A stretch of DNA of 64,000 nt from the NCBI RefSeq assembly GCF_014836445.1, contig NZ_JACSQV010000010.1, positions 106,280 through 170,279 on the forward strand. Direction: 5' to 3'. Below, piece by piece: positions 32,410 to 41,035 of the stretch. The DNA is from Cellulomonas avistercoris (lineage in GTDB: Bacteria; Actinomycetota; Actinomycetes; Actinomycetales; Cellulomonadaceae). The translations under genes and the position numbers were made by a program. Position 1 is the stretch's first letter, and every line of letters starts with the position of its first letter. The notes beneath the pieces are model-generated. The model made no database searches. It had not been told where the DNA came from and saw nothing but the letters and a program-made list of their open reading frames with translations.

Positions 32410-33393
32410 CTACTGGTACCTGATGCGCGGGTCGGCGGCCGCGAGCAAGATGTCCGACAGCAGGGTCCCGATGATCGTCAGGGCGCTGAGGATCAGCACG
32501 ATCGCCCCGGTCAGGTACATGTCCTGCGCGAGGATCGACTCCAGCAGGACCGGTCCGGTCGTCGGCAGGTTGAGCACCTTGGAGACCACGACCTCTCCTC
32601 CGACCATGGCCGGCAGCATCCACCCGATGGTCGAGATCAGCGGGTTGATCGCGATGCGGACGGGGTACTTGAGGATCACCTTGTGCTCCGGGAGCCCCTT
32701 CGCGCGGGCCGTGGTGACGTACAGCTTCTTCAGCTCGTCGAGCAGGGACGACCGCAGCACCCGGATCGTGCCCGCCGCGCCGGTGACAGCCAGCACCGCG
32801 ATCGGCAGCCACGTGTTCTTCAGCAGGTCGCCGACCTTCGCCGGCGACCACGGCTCGGAGCGGAACTCCGGGGAATACAGGCCCGTGATGAGGAAGCCGG
32901 TGCGGTCGAACACCAGGTACATCCCGACCAGCGCCAGCAGGAACGGGGGCACCGCGACGCCGACGAAGCTGAGGAAGGTGGCGACGTGGTCTCCGACCGA
33001 GTACTTGCGCAGCGCCGAGAAGATGCCGACCGGGATCGCGATGAGCCACGTGACCGTCATGGACGCCACTGCCAGCGCGACGGTGCGAGGGACCCGCTCG
33101 GCCAGCACGTCGGCGACCGGCCTGTCGAACAGGAAGGAGTTGCCGAAGTCGCCCTGCAGCAGGTTCGACATCCAGATCCAGTACTGGAGCCACATGGGCT
33201 CGTCCAGTCCGTAGCGCGCTCGCAGAGCTGCGGTCTGCGCCGCGTTCACCGTCCCGCCCTGCGCCTCGAGATTGCGGACGTAGGTGTCCACGAAGTCGCC
33301 GGGCGGGAGCTGGATGATCACGAAGGCGACCACGGAGATGAGGAACAAGAAAGGGATCAGCAGCAGAAGCCTGCGCATCACGAAGCGGGTCAC
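32410..33393 (-). CDS. Opp/Dpp-type ABC permease, B subunit
   Basis: This 327-residue OppB/DppB-type permease has MRRLLLLIPFLFLISVVAFV at the start, the GDFGNSFLFDRPVADVLAERV loop, an EAA region around LKKLYVTTARAKGLPEHKVI, and a C-terminal ILLAAADPRIRYQ tail typical of the family. The start is GTG 33393 with AAAGGGGA upstream. The next permease starts 18 bases after its stop. With the C subunit it forms the membrane pore of the fructan-locus importer. Confidence 0.92.
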   Translation of the reverse strand: MTRFVMRRLLLLIPFLFLISVVAFVIIQLPPGDFVDTYVRNLEAQGGTVNAAQTAALRARYGLDEPMWLQYWIWMSNLLQGDFGNSFLFDRPVADVLAERVPRTVALAVASMTVTWLIAIPVGIFSALRKYSVGDHVATFLSFVGVAVPPFLLALVGMYLVFDRTGFLITGLYSPEFRSEPWSPAKVGDLLKNTWLPIAVLAVTGAAGTIRVLRSSLLDELKKLYVTTARAKGLPEHKVILKYPVRIAINPLISTIGWMLPAMVGGEVVVSKVLNLPTTGPVLLESILAQDMYLTGAIVLILSALTIIGTLLSDILLAAADPRIRYQ

Positions 33394-33454
33394 GCCGCTC
33401 CCCTTTCCGTACTGGATCTGGATGTCGTGCCGTGCATGGCTGAGATGTCTCCCG

Positions 33455-35440
33455 TCAGTCCTGGTCGAACCAGAGGCCGGGCGACCCGATGTACACGTCC
33501 AGGTTCACCGGCGACCCCTCCTTCGGGAGGTTGCGCAGGCGGACGTCGGCGATGGTCGGCGTGACCTGCGCCCCGGTCAGCGGGATGAACGCGTGGTTCT
33601 CCTTGAACCAGCCCACGAGCTCCTCCCACCGCCGGACACCCTCGTCCGACTGCGGCGGCACCTGCTTGCGCGAGGTGTGCAGCTCGAAGAACTCCTGCAT
33701 GGCGGGCTCGAGCGGGCGGCCGCGCTCACCCCTCGAGAGGAAGTACTGCCACTGCTCGGGCGCCCACGGACCCTTGTGGTTGGGCAGGTAGTCCTCGGAG
33801 ATCCCCGACGCCCAGCCCGGGCCGTCGTTGATCATGAGGGAGGCCATGACCTGGTTCGTCTCCTTGCGCTGGTTGAACAGCGACTCCTCCAGCGACGTCA
33901 GCTCGACACGGATGCCGACCTCCGCGAGCTGGGACCGCAGGAGCTCCGCCACCGGGTTCACGTCGCTCGACCCCACGGGGTAGGTGATGCCCAGGGAGAA
34001 GGGCGACCCGTCGGGGTAGGTGCGCATGCCGTTCGACCCGAGCGTCATCCCGAGCTCGTCCAGCAACGCGCCGGCCTGAGCAGGGTCGAAGGAACGCCAC
34101 GAGGGGTCGAGGTCCCCGTACAGCCCGAAGTAGACGGCGTCGTTGATCGCCTCGTCGTCGATGGCGGCGGCGATCGCCCGGTGGAAGCGCTGCTGGGGGT
34201 CGGAGATGACCGCCTGCCACTGGCTGCCGGCCTCGGTCCACTCGTAGTCGCGGTTGAGGAAGAGCTGCAACGGGTTGTTGAAGGACCCTGTGGTGAAGAC
34301 GCGGAACCCGGAGCGCTCGGCGTTCTGCTTGAGCACGGGCATGTTGTTCAGCGCGACCTCGCCGCCGGAGGCGAGCGACACCTGGCCCGCGAGCATGGCG
34401 TTGGTGAGGGCGTCCGAGTCGACGACGCGGTTCACCACGATCTCGTCGATGTAGGGCAGCTGGTGCCCGGAGGCGTCCACGTGCCAGAAGTACGGGTTGC
34501 GCACGTACCGGGTGAGGTTCTCCCCCGACTCGTCCAGGACCCACGCGTTGAGGGTCGGCATGCCGAGCGCGCGCGGTTCACCGACCTCCCAGTGCGGCAC
34601 GTCCCTGTAGTCCAGGAGCGTCTGCCAGTCCCCGCGGCCGCTCTCCTCGACCAGCGCCGCCAGCTCGGTCGCGTCGGCGTGGGCGGCGTGGAACTGCTTG
34701 AGGTAGTGCGCGGGCTTGATCAGCTCGGCGTAGCTGGGGATCCACGAGTTCAGGTCGGCCACGAACTGCCCGTACGACTCGTCGAAGGTCAGCGTGAACG
34801 AGAGCTCGTCGTGCACCTCCAGGTTCGCCAGGCTCTTGCTCGGGTCGCCCGCGGTGTACAACCAGCTGGGCGCGGGCCGGTCGGCCTCGGGGTCCCCGTA
34901 GACGTCCTCCAGGGTGAAGCGGACGTCCTCGGTGGTGACGGGCTCGCCGTCCGACCACCGCAGCCCGTCGCGCAGCGTGAAGGAGAACGTCGTGTAGTCG
35001 TCGTCGACCTCGAAGCCGCTCACGACGTTCGGCGCGCTCTCCTCGGTGGTCTGCCCCGGTGAGCGCAGGACGGTCGTGCCGACGATGTTGACGAAGCCGC
35101 TCGCACCCATGGCGGCGAACTCGAGCGTCCCGCCGTATCGGCCGTCCTCCCAGTCGAGGTGCTCCTCCTCGAGGAGCACGCCGGGCCCGACGACGAACGG
35201 CTCGGACGGGATCCGCTCGTCGATCGGCGGCAGCTCGCCGGCGGACACCCGGTCCGCCAGCGCGGGCGGCTCGAGGAAGCCGCGCGCTGAGGGCGTGATG
35301 TTCTCGGCGGCGGCAGGCTGCGCGTCACCGCCACCGTCGTCGCGGTTCACGACGGCCAGCGCGACCCCGCCCACGACGACGGCGGCGACGACACCGCCCA
35401 CGATCCGCCGGTTGCGGCGCTTGGCGCTCTTGCTACTCAT
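33455..35440 (-). CDS. Extracellular solute-binding protein, family 5
   Basis: This 661-residue SBP_bac_5 protein is the capture subunit of the locus importer. It has an N-terminal basic segment, one hydrophobic helix (RIVGGVVAAVVVGGVALAVV, about 12-31) and then Asp/Gly-rich sequence. The core shows FTLRDGLRWSDGEPVTTEDV, NPYFWHVDASGHQLPYIDEI and FHRAIAAAIDDEAI. There is no lipobox cysteine, so it seems to be held by an uncleaved membrane anchor, not as a lipoprotein. ATG 35440 has AAAGGAG upstream. It is the first gene of the minus-strand operon. Confidence 0.9.
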   Translation of the reverse strand: MSSKSAKRRNRRIVGGVVAAVVVGGVALAVVNRDDGGGDAQPAAAENITPSARGFLEPPALADRVSAGELPPIDERIPSEPFVVGPGVLLEEEHLDWEDGRYGGTLEFAAMGASGFVNIVGTTVLRSPGQTTEESAPNVVSGFEVDDDYTTFSFTLRDGLRWSDGEPVTTEDVRFTLEDVYGDPEADRPAPSWLYTAGDPSKSLANLEVHDELSFTLTFDESYGQFVADLNSWIPSYAELIKPAHYLKQFHAAHADATELAALVEESGRGDWQTLLDYRDVPHWEVGEPRALGMPTLNAWVLDESGENLTRYVRNPYFWHVDASGHQLPYIDEIVVNRVVDSDALTNAMLAGQVSLASGGEVALNNMPVLKQNAERSGFRVFTTGSFNNPLQLFLNRDYEWTEAGSQWQAVISDPQQRFHRAIAAAIDDEAINDAVYFGLYGDLDPSWRSFDPAQAGALLDELGMTLGSNGMRTYPDGSPFSLGITYPVGSSDVNPVAELLRSQLAEVGIRVELTSLEESLFNQRKETNQVMASLMINDGPGWASGISEDYLPNHKGPWAPEQWQYFLSRGERGRPLEPAMQEFFELHTSRKQVPPQSDEGVRRWEELVGWFKENHAFIPLTGAQVTPTIADVRLRNLPKEGSPVNLDVYIGSPGLWFDQD

Positions 35441-35522
35441 CTCCCGAAGCTCCTTTGCTCGGACCAGGTTCGCCGTGCCGAGGGCTGCTCCCCAGGCGGA
35501 CAGGCTTCCTGGTGACGTCCCT

Positions 35523-35536
35523 GTTAGACGTTTAAC
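35523..35536. promoter_or_regulatory. Candidate LacI operator 1
   Basis: GTTAGACGTTTAAC is a CG-centred near-palindrome (12 of 14 positions symmetric), typical of LacI operators. It shares GTTA-N4-TTTAAC with the site at 35634-35647. TGTTAGA (35522-35528) is also mirrored by TCTAACA at 35546-35552. It lies upstream of the solute-binding gene. Confidence 0.6.
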
Positions 35537-35603
35537 CGGGCCAGTTCTAACAGCGCCTCCGCTCGCCGTCAACGCCGCTAGCAGGCTGGATCACTCAGGT
35601 GGC

Positions 35604-35615
35604 TCAACATGTTGA
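35604..35615. promoter_or_regulatory. TCAACATGTTGA palindrome
   Basis: This is a perfect 12-base palindrome in the divergent promoter between the solute-binding protein and lacI-type genes. It is AT-rich for this genome. It may be an additional regulator site, different in sequence from the two GTTA-N4-TTTAAC sites. Confidence 0.4.
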
Positions 35616-35633
35616 CGGCCCGGTCTAGCTGCT

Positions 35634-35647
35634 GTTATCCCTTTAAC
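35634..35647. promoter_or_regulatory. Candidate LacI operator 2
   Basis: GTTATCCCTTTAAC shares ten positions with the site at 35523-35536, including both ends (GTTA and TTTAAC). It ends four bases before the ribosome binding site of the regulator gene, a position suited to autoregulation. Confidence 0.55.
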
Positions 35648-35667
35648 CAACCGAGGAGGCCCCCGCT

Positions 35668-36792
35668 GTGAAGACACCGACGTCTCGCCCGCGAACGACC
35701 ATGGCTCAGGTCGCTCGACTCGCCGGCGTGTCGAGCGCCACCGTCTCCTTCGTCGTGAACGACGACCCGAAGGCGCAGACCCTGACGCAGGCCACACGCG
35801 ACAAGGTGCTGGAGGCCGTCCGCCTGCTCGACTACCGGCCGAACCTGCAGGCGAGGAGCCTGCGCACCCAGCGCTCGCACTCGATCGCCGTCCTGACGGA
35901 CGAGCTCACGGCCGTGCCCTACGAGAACTCCACGATCCGCGGCATGCAGGAGCGGGCATGGGCAGGCGGGTTCATGGTCACCACGATGACGACCGGCGGC
36001 AACGCCGCGCTCGCCGAGCACGCGGTGGAGGTCGTGCTCGCGAGGCAGTTCGACGCGGTGATCGTCACCACCGCCTTCACCCGCGAGGTCGAGGTGCCCG
36101 CCGCGTTCGACTCGATTCCGCTGGTCCTGCTCAACTGCTTCTCCCGCGACGGGCACCGTTCCGTGCTGCCCGCCGAGCGGAGCGGCAGCCGGAGCGCGGC
36201 CGAGCTGCTGCTCGCCGCGGGGCACACCCGGATCGGCTTCATCAACGGCCTGCGGGAGACCTGGGCGGCAGGTCAACGGCGCCTCGGGTACCGCGACGCG
36301 CTGCGCGCGGCCGGCATCGCCTACGACCGGACCCTGGTGCGGTGGGGCGACTACCAGACCGACAGCGGCCATCGTCACGCCACGGTGCTGCTCGACAGCC
36401 CGAACCCACCCACCGCGATCATGGCCGGGAACGACCGCATGGCGGTCGGTGTGTACTACGCCGCCTACCAACGCGGCCTGCGGATCCCCGAGGACCTGTC
36501 CGTCGTCGGCTACGACGACCACGCGGAGTTCTCCGCGCACGCCGTCCCGGCGATGAGCACCGTGCGTCTGCCCTACTACGAGATGGGTCGTGCCGCCGTC
36601 GACCTCCTCATCGCCGGCACGCCGGCAGGTGACGCGCCACCGACCGGGCACGGCCTCGTCACCGAGGTCGAGTGCCAGCCGGTGGCGCGCAAGTCGATCG
36701 GGCCGCCCCGGTCGGACCCGATCGCCCCCTCCCCGCCCGCTCGACCCCGCGACCAGGCGCGCGACGACGCACCCCCGGAGAACCCGACATGA
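35668..36792 (+). CDS. LacI-family transcriptional regulator of the fructan locus
   Basis: This 374-residue regulator has an N-terminal HTH TMAQVARLAGVSSATVSFVV (residues 11-30) and hinge region YRPNLQARSLRTQRS. The periplasmic-binding-protein-like effector domain ends near GHGLVTEVECQPVARKS, and a Pro-rich tail of about 35 residues follows. GTG 35668 has CCGAGGAGG upstream. It is divergent from the transport/hydrolase operon and overlaps the first ATPase gene (ATGA), so regulator and ATPases are coexpressed. It probably represses both operons until a fructan-derived sugar binds. Confidence 0.92.
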   Translation: MKTPTSRPRTTMAQVARLAGVSSATVSFVVNDDPKAQTLTQATRDKVLEAVRLLDYRPNLQARSLRTQRSHSIAVLTDELTAVPYENSTIRGMQERAWAGGFMVTTMTTGGNAALAEHAVEVVLARQFDAVIVTTAFTREVEVPAAFDSIPLVLLNCFSRDGHRSVLPAERSGSRSAAELLLAAGHTRIGFINGLRETWAAGQRRLGYRDALRAAGIAYDRTLVRWGDYQTDSGHRHATVLLDSPNPPTAIMAGNDRMAVGVYYAAYQRGLRIPEDLSVVGYDDHAEFSAHAVPAMSTVRLPYYEMGRAAVDLLIAGTPAGDAPPTGHGLVTEVECQPVARKSIGPPRSDPIAPSPPARPRDQARDDAPPENPT

Positions 36793-37814
36793 CCCTGCTG
36801 GACCTGAAGAACCTGCGCACGTACTTCTTCGTCGACGAGGGGGTCGTCAAAGCCGTCGACGGCGTCGACCTCACGATCGGGGAGCGGGAGACCGTCGGCG
36901 TGATCGGCGAGTCGGGCTGCGGCAAGTCGACGATGGCGCACTCGCTGCTGCGTCTGATCCAGGAGCCGGGCGACATCGTCGACGGCACCGCCTGGGTCCG
37001 GCTGAAGGACGGCTCGCGGCAGGACCTGTTCGCCCTCGAGCCCGGTTCCGAGGAGCTGCGAGCCATCCGCGGGAACGAGGTGTCCATGGTCTTCCAGGAG
37101 CCGATGGCCAGCTTCTCGCCCGTGCACACCATCGGGTCGCAGATCGCCGAGGTCCTGCAGGAGCACACCGAGCTCGACGACGACGAGGTCGCGGCGCGGG
37201 TCGTCGACCTGATGCGACGCGTCGGGATCTCCGACCCGGAGCGACGCGTCGACCAGTACCCCCACGAGTTCTCCGGGGGCATGCGCCAGCGCGCGATGAT
37301 CGCCCTCGCGCTGGCGTGCGGTCCCGCCCTCCTCATCGCCGACGAGCCCACCACCGCTTTGGACGTGACGATCCAGGCGCAGATCCTGCAGCTGCTGCGG
37401 GACCTCCAGGCCGAGGAGCACATGTCCGTGCTCTACATCACGCACAACCTCGGGGTCGTCGCCGAGCACGTCGACCGCGTCTACGTCATGTACCTGGGCA
37501 AGGTCGTCGAGTCCGGGCCGACCAAGGAGCTGTTCGCCAACCCCCTGCACCCCTACACCCGGCGGCTGCTCCAGTCGGTGCCGAAGCCGGGCCGGCGCGT
37601 GGAGCGCCTGGAGTCGATCGAGGGATCCGTCCCGGTGCCGATCGGGCTGGCGCCCCAGTGCGGGTTCGCCAGCCGGTGCACGCAGGCGATCGAGGGCGTG
37701 TGCGACGCCACGGTCCCCGCCATGTCACGTCCCGACCCGCACCGGGACCACGAGGTCCGGTGCTTCCTGTACTCGGACGTCACCGAGGACGAGAGCGAGT
37801 GGAGCCATGTCTGA
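36789..37814 (+). CDS. Opp/Dpp-type ABC ATPase, D subunit
   Basis: This 341-residue OppD/DppD-type ATPase has Walker A GESGCGKST, the Q-loop VFQEPMASFSP, the signature FSGGMRQRAMIA, Walker B IADEPTTALDV, and the H-loop THNLGVVAEHV. The C-terminal oligopeptide-transporter extension includes cysteines in CGFASRCTQAIEGVC, a site that holds an Fe-S cluster in some relatives. Its start lies inside the regulator stop, and its stop overlaps the next gene by eight bases. It energises the importer encoded on the other strand. Confidence 0.93.
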   Translation: MTLLDLKNLRTYFFVDEGVVKAVDGVDLTIGERETVGVIGESGCGKSTMAHSLLRLIQEPGDIVDGTAWVRLKDGSRQDLFALEPGSEELRAIRGNEVSMVFQEPMASFSPVHTIGSQIAEVLQEHTELDDDEVAARVVDLMRRVGISDPERRVDQYPHEFSGGMRQRAMIALALACGPALLIADEPTTALDVTIQAQILQLLRDLQAEEHMSVLYITHNLGVVAEHVDRVYVMYLGKVVESGPTKELFANPLHPYTRRLLQSVPKPGRRVERLESIEGSVPVPIGLAPQCGFASRCTQAIEGVCDATVPAMSRPDPHRDHEVRCFLYSDVTEDESEWSHV

Positions 37815-38919
37815 CGTCACAACCTCGACGCCCGGCGCCGAGGCGGCGACCGGCACGAACGTCGTCCTCGAGGTCGAGCACCTCAGCAAGGACTTCCCCG
37901 TCCGGGGAGGCATGTGGGGACGCACCAAGGGTGCGGTGCACGCGGTCGACGACGTCTCCCTGACGATCACCCGGGGCGAGACCCTCGGTGTCGTGGGCGA
38001 GTCGGGATCGGGCAAGACCACGCTCGGGCGCATGATCGTCCGCGCCGTCGAGCCCACCGCCGGAACCGTGCGCATCCGCGGCGAGGGCGGCACGCTGACC
38101 GACATCACGGCAGCCGACCCCGCGGAGCTGAAGCGGGCACGCCGCAACTTCCACATGATCTTCCAGGACCCCTACTCGTCGCTGAACCCCCGGATGACGG
38201 TCGAGGAGATCGTCGCCGAGCCACTGGCGAACAACCTGGGCCTGCGCGGCGCCGAGCTCCGCCGACGGGTGATCGAGACCTTGGAGCTCGTCGGCCTCGG
38301 CGAGCGTCATCTCTCGCGCTACCCGCACGCCTTCTCCGGCGGGCAGCGTCAGCGGGTCGGGATCGCGCGCTCGCTCGCCTGCCGGCCCAACCTCATCGTG
38401 TGCGACGAGGCCGTGTCCGCGCTGGACGTGAGCATCCAGGCCCAGATCCTCAACCTCCTCAAGGACCTGCAGCGCGAGCTGGACCTGTCGTACCTCTTCA
38501 TCACCCATGACCTCGGCGTCGTCGAGCACCTCGCGCACCGGGTCGCTGTCATGTACGTCGGCCAGGTCGTCGAGCTGTCGCCCACGGACGACCTCTTCTC
38601 CACGCCGCTGCACCCCTACAGCGAGGCCCTGCTGTCGGCGTCCCCGGTGCCGGACGAGGAGCGGACCCGTCCCACGATCGTCCTCAAGGGTGAGGTCGCC
38701 AACCCCGCGTCCCCGCCCTCCGGGTGCTACTTCCACCCGCGCTGCCCCTACGCGCAGCCCGTGTGCTCGACCGACGAGCCCCGCCTCCGCGAGATCACCC
38801 CCGGACGGTGGGCGGCGTGCCACTTCGCAGGTGAGCTCGGCCTCACCGGCCCGGTCGTCCCTGCGCAGACGTCGCCCGCGCCGCACGTGGCCACGCCCGC
38901 CCGGGCGACGTCGGCCTGA
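37807..38919 (+). CDS. Opp/Dpp-type ABC ATPase, F subunit
   Basis: This 370-residue OppF/DppF-type ATPase has Walker A GESGSGKTT, the Q-loop FQDPYSSLNPRMTV, the signature FSGGQRQRVGIARSL, Walker B VCDEAVSALDVSIQ, and the H-loop THDLGVVEHLA. The C-terminal extension carries GCYFHPRCPYAQPVC. One difference is that Ala-Val replaces Pro-Thr after the catalytic Glu, which is common in this subfamily. It overlaps the D-subunit gene and ends the operon, followed by a hairpin terminator at 38951-38985. Confidence 0.93.
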   Translation: MSDVTTSTPGAEAATGTNVVLEVEHLSKDFPVRGGMWGRTKGAVHAVDDVSLTITRGETLGVVGESGSGKTTLGRMIVRAVEPTAGTVRIRGEGGTLTDITAADPAELKRARRNFHMIFQDPYSSLNPRMTVEEIVAEPLANNLGLRGAELRRRVIETLELVGLGERHLSRYPHAFSGGQRQRVGIARSLACRPNLIVCDEAVSALDVSIQAQILNLLKDLQRELDLSYLFITHDLGVVEHLAHRVAVMYVGQVVELSPTDDLFSTPLHPYSEALLSASPVPDEERTRPTIVLKGEVANPASPPSGCYFHPRCPYAQPVCSTDEPRLREITPGRWAACHFAGELGLTGPVVPAQTSPAPHVATPARATSA

Positions 38920-38950
38920 GCACGCACGTCGACCTGCGGTCGCGGACGCG

Positions 38951-38985
38951 CCCGAGGGGACCCGCACGTGGCGGATCCCCTCGGG
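38951..38985 (+). terminator. Hairpin terminator of the regulator/ATPase operon
   Basis: CCCGAGGGGACCCGC (38951-38965) pairs with GCGGATCCCCTCGGG (38971-38985), with one mismatch and a five-base loop, 32 bases after the stop. There is no U-tract. The rest of the 38920-39209 gap shows no gene. Confidence 0.75.
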
Positions 38986-39209
38986 CCGCGCTCGGTGCTG
39001 CTCAGGTGATGCCGCACCGGGCGGTGACGGTCTCGACGACCGGTTCACGCTCGGCCTGACCCGCCGCGTCCTCGCCGGGCGAGGCACCGCAGGGGGACGC
39101 GGGTCATCCCTGCGGCGTATGCCGCGGGCCTGCACAGATGCGCCTTGCGGGCGTCCCCGTGGCGCGGCGCTCTCCGTACGTTCGAACCACACCCGAACGA
39201 GGAGGACGC

Positions 39210-40157
39210 ATGATCGAGGCCATCGGTCTGACCAAGAGGTACGGCGACAAGACGGTCGTCGACCACATGGACTTCACGGTCCAGCCGGGCAAGGTCACGG
39301 GCTTCCTGGGCCCCAACGGCGCCGGCAAGTCGACGACGATGCGCATGGTCGTCGGGCTCGACCGGCCCAGCGCCGGCAGCGTCACCGTCAACGGCAAGCC
39401 GTACGCGCAGCACCGCGCGCCGCTCGGCGAGGTGGGCGTGCTGCTCGACGCCAAGGCCGTGCACGGCGGGCGGTCGGCGCGCGAGCACCTGCTGGCGCAG
39501 GCCACGACGCACGGCATCGGCAAGCGCCGGGTCGAGGAGGTCATGGAGCTCACGGGCCTGACGCCGGTCGCCCGCCAGCGCGCCGGACGCTTCTCGCTCG
39601 GCATGGGGCAGCGCCTGGGCATCGCCGCGGCCCTGCTGGGCGACCCGCAGACGCTCATCCTCGACGAGCCGGTCAACGGCCTGGACCCCGAGGGCGTCCT
39701 GTGGGTCCGCACCCTGCTGCGCGGCCTGGCCACCGAGGGCCGCACCGTCTTCCTGTCGTCGCACCTGATGTCGGAGATGGCGCTCACGGCCGACCACCTC
39801 ATCGTCATCGGACGGGGCCGGATCGTCGCGGACGCCCCCGTCGCCGACGTCGTCGCGCTGGCCGGCAAGCCCGCCGTGCGCGTCCGGACGCCCGACGTCC
39901 GCCGCCTCGCCGCGCTGCTCGCCACGCGGCCCGGCATCGAGCTCGCGTCCACCGGCACCGACGTCCTCGACGTCACCGGCACCACGGCCCCGGAGGTCGC
40001 CGCGCTCGCCGCGAGCGCCGGGATCGTCCTCCACGAGCTCGCCCCCGTGCAGGCCTCCCTCGAGGACGCGTACCTGCAGCTCACCGGCGACTCCGTCGAG
40101 TACCGCTCGACGGCCGCCGACGCCACCACCCGCCCCGTCGCAGGAGCCCACCGATGA
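39210..40157 (+). CDS. ABC transporter ATPase, BcrA/NatA type
   Basis: This 315-residue ATPase starts at ATG 39210 behind GGAGGA. It has Walker A GPNGAGKST, the signature FSLGMGQRLGIA (the variant usual in bacitracin-type exporters), Walker B LILDEPVNGLD, and the H-loop LSSHLMSEM. The C-terminal domain (about 220-315) is the additional DUF4162-like region of this subgroup. The stop overlaps the permease start (ATGA). With the downstream permease and two-component genes it forms an exporter-sensor module, probably against cell-envelope stress or antimicrobial peptides. Confidence 0.9.
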   Translation: MIEAIGLTKRYGDKTVVDHMDFTVQPGKVTGFLGPNGAGKSTTMRMVVGLDRPSAGSVTVNGKPYAQHRAPLGEVGVLLDAKAVHGGRSAREHLLAQATTHGIGKRRVEEVMELTGLTPVARQRAGRFSLGMGQRLGIAAALLGDPQTLILDEPVNGLDPEGVLWVRTLLRGLATEGRTVFLSSHLMSEMALTADHLIVIGRGRIVADAPVADVVALAGKPAVRVRTPDVRRLAALLATRPGIELASTGTDVLDVTGTTAPEVAALAASAGIVLHELAPVQASLEDAYLQLTGDSVEYRSTAADATTRPVAGAHR

Positions 40158-41011
40158 CCACCGCCACGCCCGCCACGTCCCTGCCCGCCAGCCGCACGCG
40201 GCCCCGCACCGTCGTGCAGCCCGTGAGCTTCGGCCGCCTCGTCGCGTCCGAGTGGGTCAAGATCCGCTCGCTGCGCTCGACGTGGTGGACCGCGCTCCTC
40301 GCCGTCGCGTTCTTCCCGCTCATGGGTGCCATGCGCGCCTCGAGCGTCTCCGGCATCGCGGACGACGCCCCGGACGACTGGTTCGTCGGGCCCGTGTACG
40401 CGACCTCCGGGCTCACGCTCACCCAGCTCGTCCTGTCCGGGCTCGCGGTCGTCGTCATCACCGCCGAGTACCGCACGGGCCAGATCCGCTCGACCCTCGC
40501 GGCGGCGCCCACCCGCGTGCCGGTGCTGCTCGCCAAGCTCGTCGTCGTCGTCGGTCTCGTGCTCGCCACGGGCCTCGTCGGGTCCCTCGCGGGCTGGGCG
40601 TCCGTCGCACCGTGGTTCGAGAAGCTGCAGATGACGGTCGACCTCGCGAACCCCGACCACCTGCGGATCATGCTGGGCGTGCCGCTGTACCTGGCCGCCA
40701 TGGCAGCCCTCGCGTACGGCATCGGCGCGATCCTGCGCAGCTCGGCCGCCGGCATCGCGACCGTGCTCGGCCTCGTCTTCGTCATCGAGCCCGCGTTCGC
40801 CTACATCCCGTGGAAGCCGGTGCAGGACCTCGCCACGCTCCTGCCGTCGGCCGCGGGCGGGCGCCTCATCACCCACGACGCCACCGGCTCCGTGATCTCG
40901 GGATCGCAGGGCACGGTGCTCGGCCCCTGGGAGGGCTACGGCGTGCTGGTCGCGTGGGCCGTGGCCGCGGTCGTCGTCGGCGCCGTGCTCCTGCGCCGTC
41001 GGGACGCCTGA
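40154..41011 (+). CDS. ABC-2 transporter permease
   Basis: This 285-residue membrane protein begins with a cytoplasmic stretch ending SEWVKIRSLRSTWWT, the signature entry of actinobacterial ABC-2 permeases. About six hydrophobic segments follow, including the helix holding TQLVLSGLAVVVITAEYRTG with its conserved EYRTGQIRST loop. It overlaps the ATPase gene and precedes the histidine kinase by 24 bases. It should form the membrane channel of the exporter; the substrate is unknown. Confidence 0.88.
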   Translation: MTTATPATSLPASRTRPRTVVQPVSFGRLVASEWVKIRSLRSTWWTALLAVAFFPLMGAMRASSVSGIADDAPDDWFVGPVYATSGLTLTQLVLSGLAVVVITAEYRTGQIRSTLAAAPTRVPVLLAKLVVVVGLVLATGLVGSLAGWASVAPWFEKLQMTVDLANPDHLRIMLGVPLYLAAMAALAYGIGAILRSSAAGIATVLGLVFVIEPAFAYIPWKPVQDLATLLPSAAGGRLITHDATGSVISGSQGTVLGPWEGYGVLVAWAVAAVVVGAVLLRRRDA

Positions 41012-41035
41012 GCCGTGACCTGGGAGGATGCGCAG

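Noticed and set aside
24742..38919. Reading the Opp/Dpp-type transporter as a peptide importer
   Set aside because: It is embedded among three GH32 enzymes, a GH172 enzyme, a fructokinase and a LacI regulator, with the two ATPases coupled to the regulator gene. No peptidase is present.
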